Below, one piece after another: positions 24,333 to 39,300 of a stretch of DNA of 64,000 nucleotides. The notes beneath the pieces are model-generated. The model searched no databases. It saw only the letters and a list, made by a program, of their open reading frames with translations, and had not been told where the DNA came from. The stretch lies in assembly GCF_040054535.1 (NCBI RefSeq), contig NC_090782.1, positions 20,801,001 through 20,865,000 of the forward strand. The letters are read 5' to 3'. This DNA comes from Antennarius striatus. Its lineage: Eukaryota > Chordata > Actinopteri > Lophiiformes > Antennariidae. Within the stretch, counting starts at the first letter, position 1. Every line of letters begins with the position of its first letter. A program made the translations under genes and the position numbers.

Positions 24333-27059
24333 CTTCCTCTTTTCTCAAAACAGACTACAAGGTGCTGGTCGGAGATGATGAGGGAGTTCTCGGCTGAACT
24401 TTTTTTTTTGCGTATGTTTGCAGGACTTCTTTGAGATAACACCTCAATGTTTGACACTTTTCTGCTTGTGCTGTAGTTTACTGCATCTGGGAACGTGTAA
24501 AGGAGTGAATTCAGAGGTTGCACAGCAACCCCCCCCCCTCGTCATACCAAACAAAATCCACATGACCAACGGGCTCCATCCTTCCAGTAAGCTAAACAGA
24601 GGGCATGCCCTGGGGCCTGGTGCTCTATAGCCCAGCAGGCCTAATCCCTGGGTTTACTGCCTCTCATCTCACTTAAGTCCCTCTTTTGTCATGAACACAA
24701 CTCATCTGGCCAATGAGGCTCGCTGGATGTGCACATACCCTTTGTAATCCCTTTTCATTCTCTTACCCTGGGTCTCCTGCTTTCATAAACACACACTGTC
24801 CGCTACATCCGTGGTTAACCACACGAACACCCAGCGTTTATGTGTGAAAACAATCGTCCCCATTCTCTTGCTTTTCCTCACCCACACAGACATCTGTCAC
24901 AGACAAGCAGCAATTAAAATGTTCTCCTTTTTTCCATTCAACTATTTTTGTCCGGTGAAATTTTGTCCGGAAAAATGGAGTGAAATAAAATAAATGAGAG
25001 CATGGCATAAGCTATTTTTAAAAAAGTTATGAGTGGCTTTTAATTCAGCGTAAAAGCCACACTCAGAATTACAGCAGACCTCATACAGTGAAGTCTGACT
25101 TCTGAAGACTTAGCCTGCAGTCGCTCTCTTCATTCGTTGTAATGGGGTGATAATGGAATTCACAGATGAGTGCAAATGAAGGCGTTCCTCAGATGCAGAT
25201 TTAATTGAATCTGGCTGGGGCGCCACCTGGATATCTCATTTCATTGTTTCTTGCACTGCTCTGTGCTCCATTGCTATTTGGTCTGTACATTCCTCCCGTC
25301 AAAGCTGCAGTTGACACTGTTCGCATAATTAACTTTGTTGTTCACAGAATGCAGAAGCTTCCGGAATGGAGTGTCTACAGTATGTGTTTGTATTCTGTGT
25401 TTGTGCAATGTTATGGGCGAAACAATGTGAAGAACAATGACAAGAGAATCCTAGAGATGTCAGAGAACCAAATCTGAATGGCGGCATAATAGAGATATGA
25501 CTTATTGATGCTGATGAAGATTCATTTACTTTCCATATTTTTGATTATGGGACTGTTGTAAACAGGCCTAGTACGATTTAGTGATATTAAGACATTCACT
25601 GCACATGATAGCACAGAACCACAATAATGCACAACGGGAGAGATGGAACTAATATACCAATTTACAAGTAAACAATCCTCATTTCATATTTAGGTGTTAA
25701 TATGTATATACTGTATATGCAAATACAGTTATATTAATGGTGATTATCATGTTCTATGTCTATTGACATAATAACAATATAGCACACAATATTTGCTTTT
25801 ATTACCTGGCCAAATTATTTTGCAATTACTTTAATAATCAAATAGAATTTTCTGGGGGGGGGGGGTCATATTTTTTACCTCCTCAGATATTTTATATCTT
25901 CATATCATTGTTGTTGATGTTATCACTACCAATTTTTAATTTATGATGGTAGAAATCAAAGGACAGAAGAAGAGCGGGATATCACGCTACGTGATATTGG
26001 CCATTTTTGTTAACAACGAAGAGATGTGGCATAAATTGTACAACCATAGAGGGTTGGTGGGGAGAGATGGATAGTAAGGAGGAATAGAAGTTCAAGAAAA
26101 TAAGTAGAATTGAGAAAGAGAGGAGGAAGAGTGGATGAAATGTAAAAAAGATTGTGGAATATGCAGTATCTTTCTCAGTCTGGAGTCAGTCAAGCTTGAT
26201 CTCCTTAACTTATGAGTGTATGCATGCAGGAGACGCCCATTCAGTCACATGGATTCAACTTGTGTGTGTGTGATTGTGTGCTTCAGTTGTACAATTTTGC
26301 ATAAAACGTAATGGCAAACATAACTGCCTCCTGTCCTACCACGGCCACAGTTAAACCCAGTTAAAAATTAGTCTACATTCATCAATATGCTAACTCTTCC
26401 GTATCACAGAGGACACTGACTTGTGGATATTTACCTTAAAAAAATGAAGAAAAAAAATCTTAGTATTAGTCTCTGATGTTTCTTAACACAGGTGCGCATT
26501 CTAGATTGTCTTTCCATTCTTTCATCCAGTGTTACCATCTCTGTATCTGAAGTACATTTAACTACATATGCTTGAACACTTAAATGAGGGGAATATGTTT
26601 TTACTTTGTTCTTTTGCAGATTGATGTACTTCTTAAACTGGTATTCCTTTTGCAAAGAACCTGCAGAGAGACTTCAACATTAGATTCCTGTATTAGTGTA
26701 ATTTAGTTGAGCCTCAGGATAGTTGACTATGTTATGTTTGTCATCTCCCTGTGCTAAGTCTGTGCTGCAGGCCTGGAACTGTATTTGATGTGTGAGAGCA
26801 CATGTCCACGACAGTATAGATATGTCATTGATGAATGACTGTCGAGGAAAGAAAAATGTGTGTGTTATACAAGCAGCCTTTAAAACCACACCATCTACTT
26901 TTCATCACCATGTTTACATTTGAATTTATATTATGCATCCTGTATTTATGCGAAATGAAGATTGTTTCTGTTACACTACTTACTAGAATAATGAATGCAG
27001 GACTCTCATATAGAACCTAGTCTTCTAGTCTGACAGACCACTCAAAATACTTCACAACA

Positions 27060-27238
27060 CAATCCATAATTCATAGACACACACAAGGAGGCCACCATAC
27101 AAAGCAAAGTACTGCCTTTCATCAGGAGATGCAATCATTCGGCCAAGAGCATATTCAGACTGCAGTGGTTGGGGACTGAACCACCAACTTTTTAAGACGA
27201 CAATGATTGCGCTATCTGCTGAGCCAGAGCCACCCCAC
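27060..27238 (-). mobile_element. tRNA-derived SINE fragment
   Basis: On the minus strand it begins GGGGTGGCTCTGGCTCAGC, with an A-box-like TGGCTCAGCAGATAG, followed about 40 nt later by a B-box-like GTGGTTCAGTCCCC. This is the head of a tRNA-derived SINE, followed by short diverged body sequence. Confidence 0.6.
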
Positions 27239-27559
27239 AAAATTATATTAATAATAACAACAAGAATAACGACTATTATAATTATAATATTTATAATAAG
27301 ACTGCACTAAAAGTTTATGAGACTGCACGAGGAACAGGAACAAAGTTTGTATCCAGGTATACAGATTACTAAAAAATCTTGATATGGATAGACCAGAGCT
27401 TCTATCCCAGCAGAAAGACATTTAACTTACCAAGTCACAATTTGCCTAGAACTATATAAATAAAAAATTATGGAGCAAGCATGTGACACACCTTTAGGGC
27501 ATTTACAAGACATAAATAAAGTTTTTGCTGATCATTTCGCACACCAATTCAACTTAGGT

Positions 27560-27705
27560 GAATTGGTCACATGATAATGTATGTAGGTATGAAAGTGAGC
27601 TGAGTGGTTGTTTGTCTTTTGTGTGGCCCTGAGATAGGCTCCAGGCTATCAGTGACCTGTATGGTAGAAAAGTGGCTCATCTTGTCTACAAGAATAAAGA
27701 TCGAC
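27560..27705 (+). repeat. Diverged copy of the AGGCTCCAG fish dispersed repeat
   Basis: GTGAGCTGAGTGGTTGTTTG, then GTGTGGCCCTG and ATAGGCTCCAGGCTATC. This is the opposite orientation of the repeat at 21575-21725, and considerably eroded. Confidence 0.5.
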
Positions 27706-28659
27706 GATCATAATGAAGATAGACACTTATACGGGTTGCGGTATCGATGCAGCTCTGGACACTAACTTCTATCCAATATTTTTTTAATTTCAGATTTAAC
27801 TTCCTACAATTTAATATAACCATCCCATGATGCTCTGCTGTCCAGGCAAGTTTACAGTATTTCACAAGTTTTTTGACCAATACTTTTTTCCTCCACCAGA
27901 CTCCTTGTAAACAAGCAATTTTCGCCATCATTGTCATTCATTCATTGCTTAATAGTCATGCATCTGCAGTCATTGAGAGTGTTGCAGGCAGACTGGTCAA
28001 ATATTCATGTTCATGTTTGATGACAAATTGCGATATTTTACTAAATACATTATAGAAAGTGGTTTCCTTTCATTTCCAACATGCAGTGTAAACTCAGTAT
28101 ATGAACTGACAAAATGCATCATCTTTATATTGTTTCATCAAACATCTGACCTAAAAATATGATCATCCCAACGATTAGCACATTTGTCTTTGTTTCACCC
28201 CCCCTCCCAAAAAAACCCCAACCGTGTTGAGACCTTCAGGAATAAGAAAAGGCAACTTCTTTTTTGTATTCAGTCAAAACAAAAGATCATGGTCAAAATA
28301 TCAATATCCCTCTTCACTGAAGGAATGTGACATTGAGGAAAAGAGACACACACAGTGCAGAGCCGTAAAATGGGGCCTTTTGCTTCTGAGAAGCGTGTCT
28401 ATCAGAACCAGTAGAATTATCATAATGTGACTACACACAGCCTCTGAATTTGTTTGAGGATGCGTCTCACGTCGCTGTCTCGCCACTTTAATTTATTCTC
28501 TTTCCTATTCTTTCTGATTATGCTGAAGGAAAAAACAACTCTCACTTACTCTGTGCTCATTTTATTATCTTGTTCCGAGCACAGTCCTCTTACACAGTGT
28601 TATTATCACAAACATATAATGAGAAAAATGTGTCACTCATGCTGCAGTAAGAGGCAGAT

Positions 28660-28990
28660 GGTTGGGTTGGTTGAGTGGTTGGTTGGTTGGTTGGCCAGCT
28701 GGTTGTTCAGCAGGATATTGGACAAACTACTCGACAAATCTCCATAAAACTTTCTAGAAGGATTGGTCTTGACCAGGGAAAGTTTTTACATCTTGGTGCA
28801 GAACCAGATAAAGGACCAGACTGGGTTTAGTTTTGCACATTCTTTAACTCTGCAAGGCAGGACGTTTTCAACTTTTTCCCTGATTAGTAAAAACTTTGCA
28901 GAGGGGTTAGGCACGGATCACACAAACTAAACAGACGTGTGTAGGATTGTTCGGCCTTGGCAGAGGTATGTGCTCTGCAGAGAAACATTC
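28660..28990 (+). repeat. Vertebrate dispersed repeat starting with (GGTT)n and ending GGCCTTGGCAGAGGTATG
   Basis: It starts with a GGTT tetranucleotide run, then CAGCAGGATATTGGACAAACTA, ATCTCCATAAAACTTTCTAG, TGGTGCAGAACCAGATAAAG, and ends TTCGGCCTTGGCAGAGGTATG. I recognise this order of segments as a widespread non-coding dispersed repeat of fish and other vertebrates. Its exact class is uncertain. Confidence 0.6.
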
Positions 28991-31900
28991 ATGCACTGCT
29001 CTTTAAATTCACTTTTCCCACAAGCCAGGTGTTTCTGTGTTTTAGCGGCCAAAAATACCGAATGATACAATTACCATGCATCATATTATATATTGATTGA
29101 GTTTCTAATTGTACAGATTGTTGTGTAATATTTTAAAAAAGCATCATTTGTATTTGATGAACGTTCATTATAGCACTTCCACACACAGAATGAGATGACC
29201 ATAGCACTGTTATGATCTAATTTTCCAAGTAAATATTATGGTCTGCTATGGTGGAATATGCCTGCTGACATTTGCTGCTGGTACCATAATAAAACACCTC
29301 ACGGACAACGATTCAACAGAAGCTACTGGAATAACAACTGCACGGGCAATGGTGTGCAGATTTTCCACATGATATAGTCTCATCATTACTAGCAGAGTGC
29401 AAAAATATGACAAAGGCCATTATCCATATTTCTTTTCTGGCTGCTGAATTTAAAGAGGAAATATATTTGTCAGTGCGCAAATTATTGCCGATCAACTGGA
29501 ATTCTAACCCAGCATTCAGTCACACTAGTCAGGTTTTCAAAGATGTGCTTTGTTTGTAAAATATAGACAAAGAGCTACCACCCATCAATAAAAATGAATG
29601 CATCCCAGTCTGTTTGTCCTTAGTTCACTTTCCAGGCTGTACTGCCAAGGTCATGTCCTTTCCTATTATGGCACCCCTCATAATTTAGCATGCTTGGTTA
29701 ATCATCTGTTTGAAGTTGAGAAACAAGTAGACGAGAAGCACTGACTGTAAAACTTCACTAATCTTCCAAGAGCGAAACTGTCTGTTTGTAAAAATCCGTA
29801 TGATCATGCTCTCTATCTTTGATGCTTGCAACACTGGAGCAGAGATTTTAAAAAAAACTACTGGTACACACTTTACAAGAAATTCCAGACTTATTAAACA
29901 TTTAAAATGTAATTCAACACAGCTGTTGTATGTCTATAAAAGTTGACAAAAAACTGATGGTAAATGTTAAATTGTTTAAAGATATTGCTGATTGCCAGAC
30001 AACTTTTATTTCATTTATTTAATCATTACCATATAGCTTCCATTTGTCAGAGTATACAGCCCACATATTCAAGCCAATAAACATGCATGCAACACTTAGC
30101 ACAGTAGTTACAACATCATTGATAAAAGCAGAAGTTAGCACACATTTGGAAAGTTTTTCAGATTAATAATCATGTTCAGTATGCGTTTGAGCTACATGTC
30201 GCTACTCTGACCCATTGATATTTGACCTATGACGTAAACTAGGTTACGTTTGATTGCCACCTGACTCAGGGATAACCCCTACACAGTTCAAAGAGAAATG
30301 TTTTTAGGACATCATCATTCCTGTTCTGAGCTCCGGTTACTGCCATTCAGAGAAAATGACTCATAAACTTTGGACTTCAAATAATGCTGAGTGTCAGCTT
30401 AAGAATGATTAACTTTTGTACACCAAATTAATCCAAATAACTTCACTGAATTGTTACTCTATCACCATAGTCACATAAAGGACTATGATAGTATGTGAAA
30501 GGATGTCTGAGTACACAGCACTTCAAGCTGACATGCTTTCGCGAGTCTAAGGGGAATGCATAGAAGACTGATAAATCCTCATAGCATGTGTGGATAGCAC
30601 AGAGGGCTGTAATACTAATATTAACCAGCTGGTTGGTGCTGGTAAGACTTTCTATAAAATCTTTCTGGCCAGTGAATCAGTGAAGATACTAACCTGTATC
30701 ATTGTTCCTCGGGGGAGATTTGCTGTTTAGCAATGGGAAGCATGGCATCACAGCCTGGCTGTTGGTACACAGCTAATTATGCACAGTTGCCAAGTTTTCT
30801 CAGGGCTAACTGTCATCATAGGTGGAGTATGTTAAGAGGAATCCTGCTAAATCCTGTTTCATTCTAGTTAAGAAGGATGCAGAAAGATCAAGCAACAAAA
30901 TGTAGGTTTGGTATAACGGTATAGTGGATGACGTTAAATTCATCTTATCAGATAAATAATAAAACAAAATAATGCAGTAAACCCACAATAAATTTACGTG
31001 TAAGTATATTGTGAACCTTGTGAACGTCGTGAGGATGGTAGGGAACAGGAGTATATATACTAAAGCAATGAGTTAAGCATTCACACAGTAGACATATCCT
31101 CTCCTCATACTTCTATTTGTTTTTGGTTGAACTCATAACCCAGAGCAAGCTAATGTGCATGCCTACATAAAGAGAACTGTAATTGATATTGTCCTGTTGT
31201 TTACTGTTCTTATTGAGTTATTTACTCCAGGATCAAGTTGGGGCTTCCATGTGACTGAGGCTGAATTATTTGAAACCACCAAACATGCTGTATCTACAGA
31301 TTTTTCCTGTTTTTAAACTGGTCACATCTAAGGTCAACAGATTTTGTCATCATGTTACTTAACACTCAGCTTACTTCCAAAGAAGTCAATCACTGGATGC
31401 TGATATGAAGTACTTGCAAACTGTCATGACCTTTTGATGGTTAATTTTGCTTTTAAAAGTCCTGTTTCGCAGAATCTGCTTTTTACTTTTTGACATTTTT
31501 AGAAAACCATGAATGCCCTGTTTCCCATACGTTAGTCCTGTCTTGTTGCCTACACCCCTGTGCCTTAAATTCACTCTGACAATGATAAATGTGTTCATCA
31601 CTCAAAGAGCGATTGCTTAGCCAGAGTTACACCTGGTTCTTAATTGTCACATTCCACAATAACTTAAGTAATTGAAGCAGATGTCATGAGGCTGGTACTG
31701 TTACATTGCTGTTAAAATTCAAAGGTCAGAGGTCATGACGCGGAAAGGTCATGATATCCAGAGCCGAAGACTGATAGTGTGTATCCTTCCTGTGCTTTAC
31801 CTTATGGGGTGTTACATGTCTTGGCTATTGTATTAATTATTATGTGTATTATATTATTTATATTGTGCGGTGTTAGTTAAGTAACCCAGTTTGTTGGTTG

Positions 31901-32799
31901 TGTAACATGAACATGAATCACGTTGACAGTATAGTACTTGAACACAGCAGGAGGAGATAAGTTATGACAGAAATGACAGAGTGAGCAGACGACTGACGTC
32001 TGTGGTGGCTCCATTTTTGTCACTGGTATTCACACAAAACTGATTCCGTTGTCTAGTGTTGCTCTGAGATCCTGGAAGCTTTGATGGGGTACTAAGGTGA
32101 ATGGTGATTAGTTATGATTTCCTTTGTTTTGCTTAGGCTACAGTGAAGATGCTTCTCGTCACATCAATGGATGAAATGTGTGATTGTGTTGTGTGGGAGT
32201 GAGGAGAGTGAGAATATCTGTGTCGTCTGAGCATTTGAGGTAAGCAGTGAATGGTTAATAGACTTTTGCGGGAATGGACTCAGTAAGCATTTCCTGCAAC
32301 ACTCCCATGCACTCCTAAAATATGTCAGCATATTTCAAATTTGCCTCTAACACATTTTTTTTTAAAGTGCTGATTTACTTGGGGAGTTAATCAAAGTTTG
32401 GAGTTGAGATATTTTTTATCTACCTGGAATTTTTTTGTTTTCTCTGCAGGTGTTAATGTAACCTGTAATAACTGAATTCCTATCATTCTAAAGGTCAAAA
32501 TGGTTCTAGCAGACGGTATCAGTTGTAACTTTCATAGGTGGCAGATTGTGAAGTGGGGCTGATTCAGATTAATCCATTGTGATTAATGTACTGCAGTTCT
32601 AGAATGTTTGTGTAAATCCTAGCTGATTCATTTTTACTTTGTTGGTTTAATGACTTTATAAATGGAATTTGGTGTGTTGGAACTGTATAATGGCTTTATT
32701 AAAGTTAAACTACATATTTTAGAAAAAGTCTTTAAAAACTGCATGCATTTAACAGATATAAATGCAAAATACACCGTTGTTATCTGTAGACCTGACAGC

Positions 32800-32829
32800 T
32801 GGGCCACAGCAGACACTTGCTGTGGCCCA
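32800..32829. repeat. Perfect 12-bp inverted repeat
   Basis: TGGGCCACAGCA and TGCTGTGGCCCA surround the loop GACACT. The loop and right arm recur at about 39207-39233, suggesting a dispersed element. Confidence 0.8.
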
Positions 32830-35188
32830 TCGACATCCGAAAATGTTCCTCATTCATATTTAGAAGCATAATCGTATTTATTTAACTGAACTGTCATGAG
32901 GAACAAAAATAAGAATATTGTCTGTTAAGTGACTGCATGAAAAAAGTGGAGCACTAATTATGTCAGTATTGACAAAACATTTGGAGCTGTGTTTTTTGGA
33001 ATAGTTGGTTTTCTGTAACATATGTTTCACATGCCACAAATTAAGACATAACTTGAACACCACTGAACTTAAAACAGCCCCTTAAAAGTCATTGTTTTGT
33101 CAATGTCATTGATCTGCCAGGAGAAGGTTAATTTAATGTGTTTCACACGTTATCAGTAGCTTATCAGAGGACTGTATAACTAAACGCTTACATTGGACTG
33201 TTCTAATTTTCCATTCCCTCAGGGTGAGTGGCAGGACAGCACGTACAGTTTTAAATACCTTATGTACCACACACGGAGGCAGACGAGAAAATGATGAGAA
33301 AATCATGCAAAATAAGTGTGGAAAAAAACCCCTGTATATATCGGTGACTAATTCCAATAACCTTCACAGCATGTAAATCAGTACAAGCAAAGTAGTCCTA
33401 GTTTCATGGGGTCACATGCTCCTGAAAAAGAAATCAGAAAATAGCTTATTGTGACATCACTAGCATCCACGTCTTTACTTTAGAAATACTGTAAATATGT
33501 CTTTTTTCAAAATTGCAGCTTGATTCCAAGTCAATTCTTTGCAAGAATAAAATCTGCTTGCTTGACCTCCATCCACATAGCAGTACTAGGCACTGCTCAG
33601 CCACGACGCCTAAAATATTCAGTGTCCTTGTCAGAATACATTTAAGTGGCCTCACTGGACAAAAATTGATGGAAGAAATGTCGGGGTAAGATGACTCAGC
33701 TAAGCCATGTCCTTTGTGTTGGAAATAGAAGAGGGTACGCAATTTTTCTTTTCTATTTTGGAGCAGATTGAGTTTACAGCAATAATAGCTCTGAAATATT
33801 AAGAAGGTTAAGAAGAAGGCTATGAGTTTTCATTGATGACGGCCACCATCCTCGTTTCTATTTTGATTTTCTTCTACTGATGCAGTAGAAAAGGGTGTGA
33901 TGTGAAAAACATCAAATCCACTTCTGCTTTTGTTTGTCTGTGCTTTCAGCACGGAGAGACACTTTAATTGTCAGCTTTGACAACATTGAACAACACTTGC
34001 ATGTATCTCTTCAGCAAGATGGTGAAGTTTAAAACACTTTGGATGGGCTTTTTAGCTAAATAACTGACGGTTTTTGCCACACACTAGTCTGATTGAAAGG
34101 CTGAAGTTCAAATAATATGTGAACGTCCAATTTATAGATTGAAAAATTAATTTTTTCAGGTTTATTTATTCAGGTTATTTTATGACTTAGTTGTGGTGTT
34201 TCTAAGTTGCATTACATTGCTGTGTGTTGATGGGATTTTTGGGGCTTATATTGAAGGGAAAGATGCAAAATATCACAAACTAACAACACACCAAATATTT
34301 CTGTCCTGGTCTCAACAAAAAGTAGATACCATAGATAGTATCTATCTCAGTGTTCCCTTACCTCCGCTGTATCTATCTATCTATACATTGTCATTTTCCC
34401 CTCCCATTTTACTTTTTAAAACATCCACAATAAGAGCCTTGTAAGTCAGCCTGGGCCGGTTGGCTGCGTTCCACCAGATTTTCTGTCTGAGACTCCAGAC
34501 GCTGTGTTGACGAGATGCACTGACTGCTTGCCAGCGATCTTCATTCACCTTTGCACATAGTTAAGATAATACTGAATTCAGACACCTCAAAGTTTATACA
34601 GAGACAAAACTGACATTTTGCCTGATTAAGTTGTACTGATTTAAGACTTGTAATCATTCATGAATTAAAGTCATTAGTATTAACCCATCTATAGATTTTT
34701 ATATTTAAAATTTAGTCAAGCTTGTGTTAGGGAATAAATTTACAATGCATTTCTGTGCTTTTTAAAAAAATTTTTTACTACTGCTTGTTTTGATGAAAAT
34801 ATCCTTGGTGACATGACTTTAGAGTTTGCTGCTTTCCCAGCTCATGGAGGCTCCAGAGTTTGGGTAAACATAAACATAGAAAGAAAAGGGAAATACAGGT
34901 GAAATATTATGCTTGTGAGACATCTTTCACCTTGGCCAGAATGTCTCAACCCACTTGGATGGAAACACAACATGGCAGGTTAATAACAACAGCCCGACAG
35001 CTCTTATGAAGAGATAACTGCGTGATGATAAACCTAATCTGTGTTGACTGGACCCCTGGTTTTGGCTGCTATCACTATAGTTTTCAACACAATGGCCCCT
35101 GTGCTTTTTAAAGCTGTGGATAAAGGAGCTTGTGATGCTGTCACTGAGTTTCATGGTGTCATAAACAACTTCACATGAAATGCATACT

Positions 35189-35401
<213 letters not shown>

Positions 35402-36049
35402 GACTCAATATTTATGGTGCATTGATGTTGTAACAGTTTAAAACCCTGTTTATGACTGTAATTGTTTTATTGCTTGTCTCAGATGTTCCAACTACTGCAC
35501 TCCAATAATAAAAACACATGGGGCCCTATTAACCATTTAAGTAATTAGACACACATGGCAGAGATAGCAATGGATCAGTTTATGTTGCGCTGCATCTCAG
35601 AAGGTAGTTTATCATATTTTCAATTTTAAAAGCTCCCAGTTAGTGCACTTTATGGTACTGTATTTTGTCAACCAGAAAGGCACCCCGGAGATCCCTTTTA
35701 AAAGGGTTAACTAGAATGCATCTTGGAACCCATCACATTTTCTCAACTGTAAGGGCTTCCCAAAAACTTCATGCTTTTAATCTAAAGCTAACTTCATCAT
35801 ATTTTGTCAGTGGAAGTGTCCACCAGTGATAGAACACCAAAAACTACAGTCAATGAGAGAAACAACTGAAGTGGTTTTAAGGGACTTGCAGCTACCGCTT
35901 TAAAATCCTACTTACTGATTAAATATTAACCTTTTACAGCCTAATCTCTAATAAATCTATGCCCAGCCGCCCGGGGTTCTTTGCATGTGGGTCACCTATG
36001 GACACTGTTGCAACAGTCTGGATTACATCTCTCTTGCATCTACAGCGTC

Positions 36050-36313
36050 GGGAAGTGGACGTGTAAGACACGCCTACTGCTGCTGACGTCACACATCCCG
36101 TGGCGGCACATGTCTTTTTCGTGGGCGCGCGCTTCCTGTCTCTACCAACCGGCCATTCCGTCAGAGCCAGTTCTAACCAGACTGGAGCGTGGTCGTGCTT
36201 TTCCGAGGGGGGGGGAAGAAAGCCATTCACTACTTTGACCTACAAGCCGTGTCTGTAGCCGCGCTGTGTCGTCGCTCCATCACGAACCAACGAACTCTGA
36301 ATTCGCATTAAAT
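36050..36313 (+). promoter_or_regulatory. CpG-rich ivns1abp promoter with a CRE
   Basis: There is a sharp rise in GC and CpG just upstream of the first exon. It includes a perfect cAMP response element, TGACGTCA, at 36084-36091, and GGGCGCGCGC near 36123. No TATA box is evident. This fits a constitutive CpG-island promoter. CpG-rich sequence continues into intron 1 to roughly 37.1 kb. Exact start sites cannot be placed by reading. Confidence 0.65.
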
Positions 36314-36346
36314 ATGTCTAATATCATTTGCTGTCAAACGCCCCAG
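36240..36346 (+). other. ivns1abp: ivns1abp 5' UTR exon 1 (start approximate)
   Basis: It ends at a strong donor, CCCCAG|GTAAGA (36346/36347), directly after the CpG-rich promoter. An ATG at 36314, with A at -3, opens a short upstream ORF of 11 codons before the donor. The link to the exon at 41030 is inferred from position and splice signals. Confidence 0.55.
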
Positions 36347-39300
36347 GTAAGACATTCTACCTTTATAACATCTGTAGAAGGAATCTACGCATGCTGGTAA
36401 CGTGTCTGTAACAGAGCATAGCATTAAAAAATTAGTAATAATGTGGTCGTCATTGACTGCTGCTAGTTAAGTTTTCTAAATTTTATATTTTTTTGCTTTT
36501 AAGGGAACTGCTGGAAATAACCTTACGGGCGCGGGTAGACACACGTACCGCCGTTTTCATCGTATGCTTAGCACTTAAGTGGCGACATGGATATTTATCT
36601 GGTATTATCGGCTAACGGAGTCGCACAGGATATTAAATTCCGTCACTGAGCGCAGACACGGGCAAAATAAATGAATTTGTTCAATGTGGGTTAGCGTGAT
36701 GAATTGATTAACTAAGCCGGCATGGCTTCCTTCGACGCTCCCCATCCTAGCTAAGCAGCAGGTTGCCTAGCTAGAATGCTAACTCAGTATCCACCATGCC
36801 AGATCTTTTCCATCTCTCTGGAGGCTTGCTAGCCACTTGTTTCCACCTAGGTTTTTTTTAACGGTCTGTCACATTTAAAATGCAATATTTTAGTTTTATT
36901 ATTTCGTGATGGTCGAGTGTCCCCTCTCTCTCTGGCCCGGTAGTGTTGGTTTGTATGGACTAAGCATGCAGTGACTTCTGGCCCGTCGCCAGACATCGTG
37001 GCCCGCGTACGTGAGCACCTCTTCCAGGGGAGGAGCGTTCAGATTAAGGACATCGCGTCGCAGCGAATAGACAAACGTGAGACGGTGGGGTGGATGTAAA
37101 TGTAAGACTTGGGACACTGGTGGGTGGATTGAATAGTAACATTCCGTGGGTACATTCCGTTCTGTGCTTCACATTCAGTGACATATTGTCCGATTTTTTT
37201 GGGATGTGACAAGTCTTGACAGAATTTCAAAAGCGCTTACTAGTATCTGAGACTGTATGCTGTCTCTTTCCTTGTGAAAAGAAATTACCTGGGGAGTTCT
37301 TGACGTTTCAGATGCGCGTAATTGTACAGGATAGTGTACCCAGACTGTACTTTCCCTTTCGTCATGATCATAAGTGCTGGTTTTGTGGCTGTAAACCACG
37401 TGGCTAGTCCCAAAATGGTATGCGTTTTAATTACGTCTGGAACAAATATTTGTCGTGCTACCCTAAGGCCTATTCAATAGGTGATTTCTTAGAACACTGT
37501 TTTTAATGCTCGAGTTGTCATGCTCGGACATATCCTCTTAAGTGGTATTAAAATGGTTGCTGTAGCTCTCGAATGGGAGCGTGTCCGAGTTTCTCAGTTA
37601 AAACATCTTTCTCTTCTTTCTTCTTTGTAGAGGTTGTTATAGCAGGTGAGGTGTAATAATAGTAGCTCGATTGTGAGTATGCTTCGGTTCTGGATAGACA
37701 CGATAATAATCACACCAATATCGTTTCGTTCAGAGGATGCGTTCGATTTAAGCCGTAAATTTCCACACAGAAAAACGGGTTGAAATATCCGGCAATGCCA
37801 CTTTTCACCGCTAGAGGGGTGTCAAACAAGCGTCAATTGTTGACTGGCAGACCTGCCCTTTTTTTTTTTGCTTGACTAATCAAATGGAAAAAAGGAGAGA
37901 AATGCATTCAGAACTACACTTTGTGACGAAGTTGTGAGCAACGTCGCTATTTCTCTTTTATGGCTTTGTGATTTTTCCTTTGTTCCCTGGTTTTCATAGG
38001 CTATATCCACATTTATGACTCACTAAGTCTGTCTGGCTTTTTAGTATAAACAGCCATGTTTATACATGATTCGTATACACAAACACTAACCTGATGTTAT
38101 TTCCTCATTCACATTTAAGTTAGGATTCATGAGTTTGCGTAAAAGTTAAAAGGAGCAAAGTTGTAAGTAGGAGACAATAATTTAATAGTGTGATTTACAT
38201 AATGTGTATTTTCACGTAGCCATAAGTCATTCTCAATTGCCATTTGCTGTTGCTTGAGTAGCGATGGAAAATTGCATAGGATGCTGATTAGTTTACCAAA
38301 GTTTATTTAGAGCTATGATCAAAGTAGTAAGTCTTCCTGGTAAAATGATCCAGAGAGCTGAGGGCATAGGTTCTGTGACCCACTGTGGAAATGAAGGGAA
38401 CTAGGCAACTGGGTTGACCAAATTTATATGGAGGAGTTGAGCATTGATATGAATGTCTTTTGCCAGATGTTGCATAACTATTGAAATCTGGGTCATAGCT
38501 TCCTCCATCCACTTACAGTGAATTAACAGTTTTCAAAGCCAAACTCGCTGTAAATGCTGGCATGTGCAATACTAAAAGACCATTTTAGTGTTTGCCCTCT
38601 GGTTTTTGTATTTGCCTACAAAAAGCTGTGGAACACCTGTGAAAAGAGTCAGACATTTCAGTCACTTTTCACTCATTTTTGGAAAGCCAAAATACAATAC
38701 CGAGTGAATTGTTGTTGTAGCACCAGTCAAACAAAAGTCAAATGACAATGACTGTTTTCAAATGGAAGGCACCTTTTTTTCCAGAGCAAAACAATGAATT
38801 TTAATAAGTCATTTGTCCTTCCTTCACGCTGATCCAGCCAACATGTTCACGTACAGTCTGTTCCTTATATAATCTTTTAGTAATTTTCTCTGTAACAAGT
38901 AATTGGATATCAATGTAATGCTATCATTTTCTTTGTTTTGTGTTGTGATTATTAAATTTGCACTGTGCAGAAGCAGCCTCAATTTTTTTGTATTTTTAGT
39001 AAAAGAAGCACAGATGAGAGACAAAAGCCTTTTCCTTCCAAAAAGCTAAGCTCTAGGTAAATTGCGTACTATGACAAGTATACATCTGATTTATGTCAGA
39101 CTGGAGATGTTGTTTGCTGGCAAAAAACAAACTACATTCTGCAGAAGCGGATTCATGGTTTCAGGGCTTTGCGGGCCAAGTTGGGAATGTTCTCATCTAC
39201 ATCTGCAGACACTTGCTGTGGGCCATCAACCTCGGGTCACTTCTGCTGCTGGATGTTTGGTATAATGATTAATTTGTGAACAGGAAAATGGGCAACCGCT

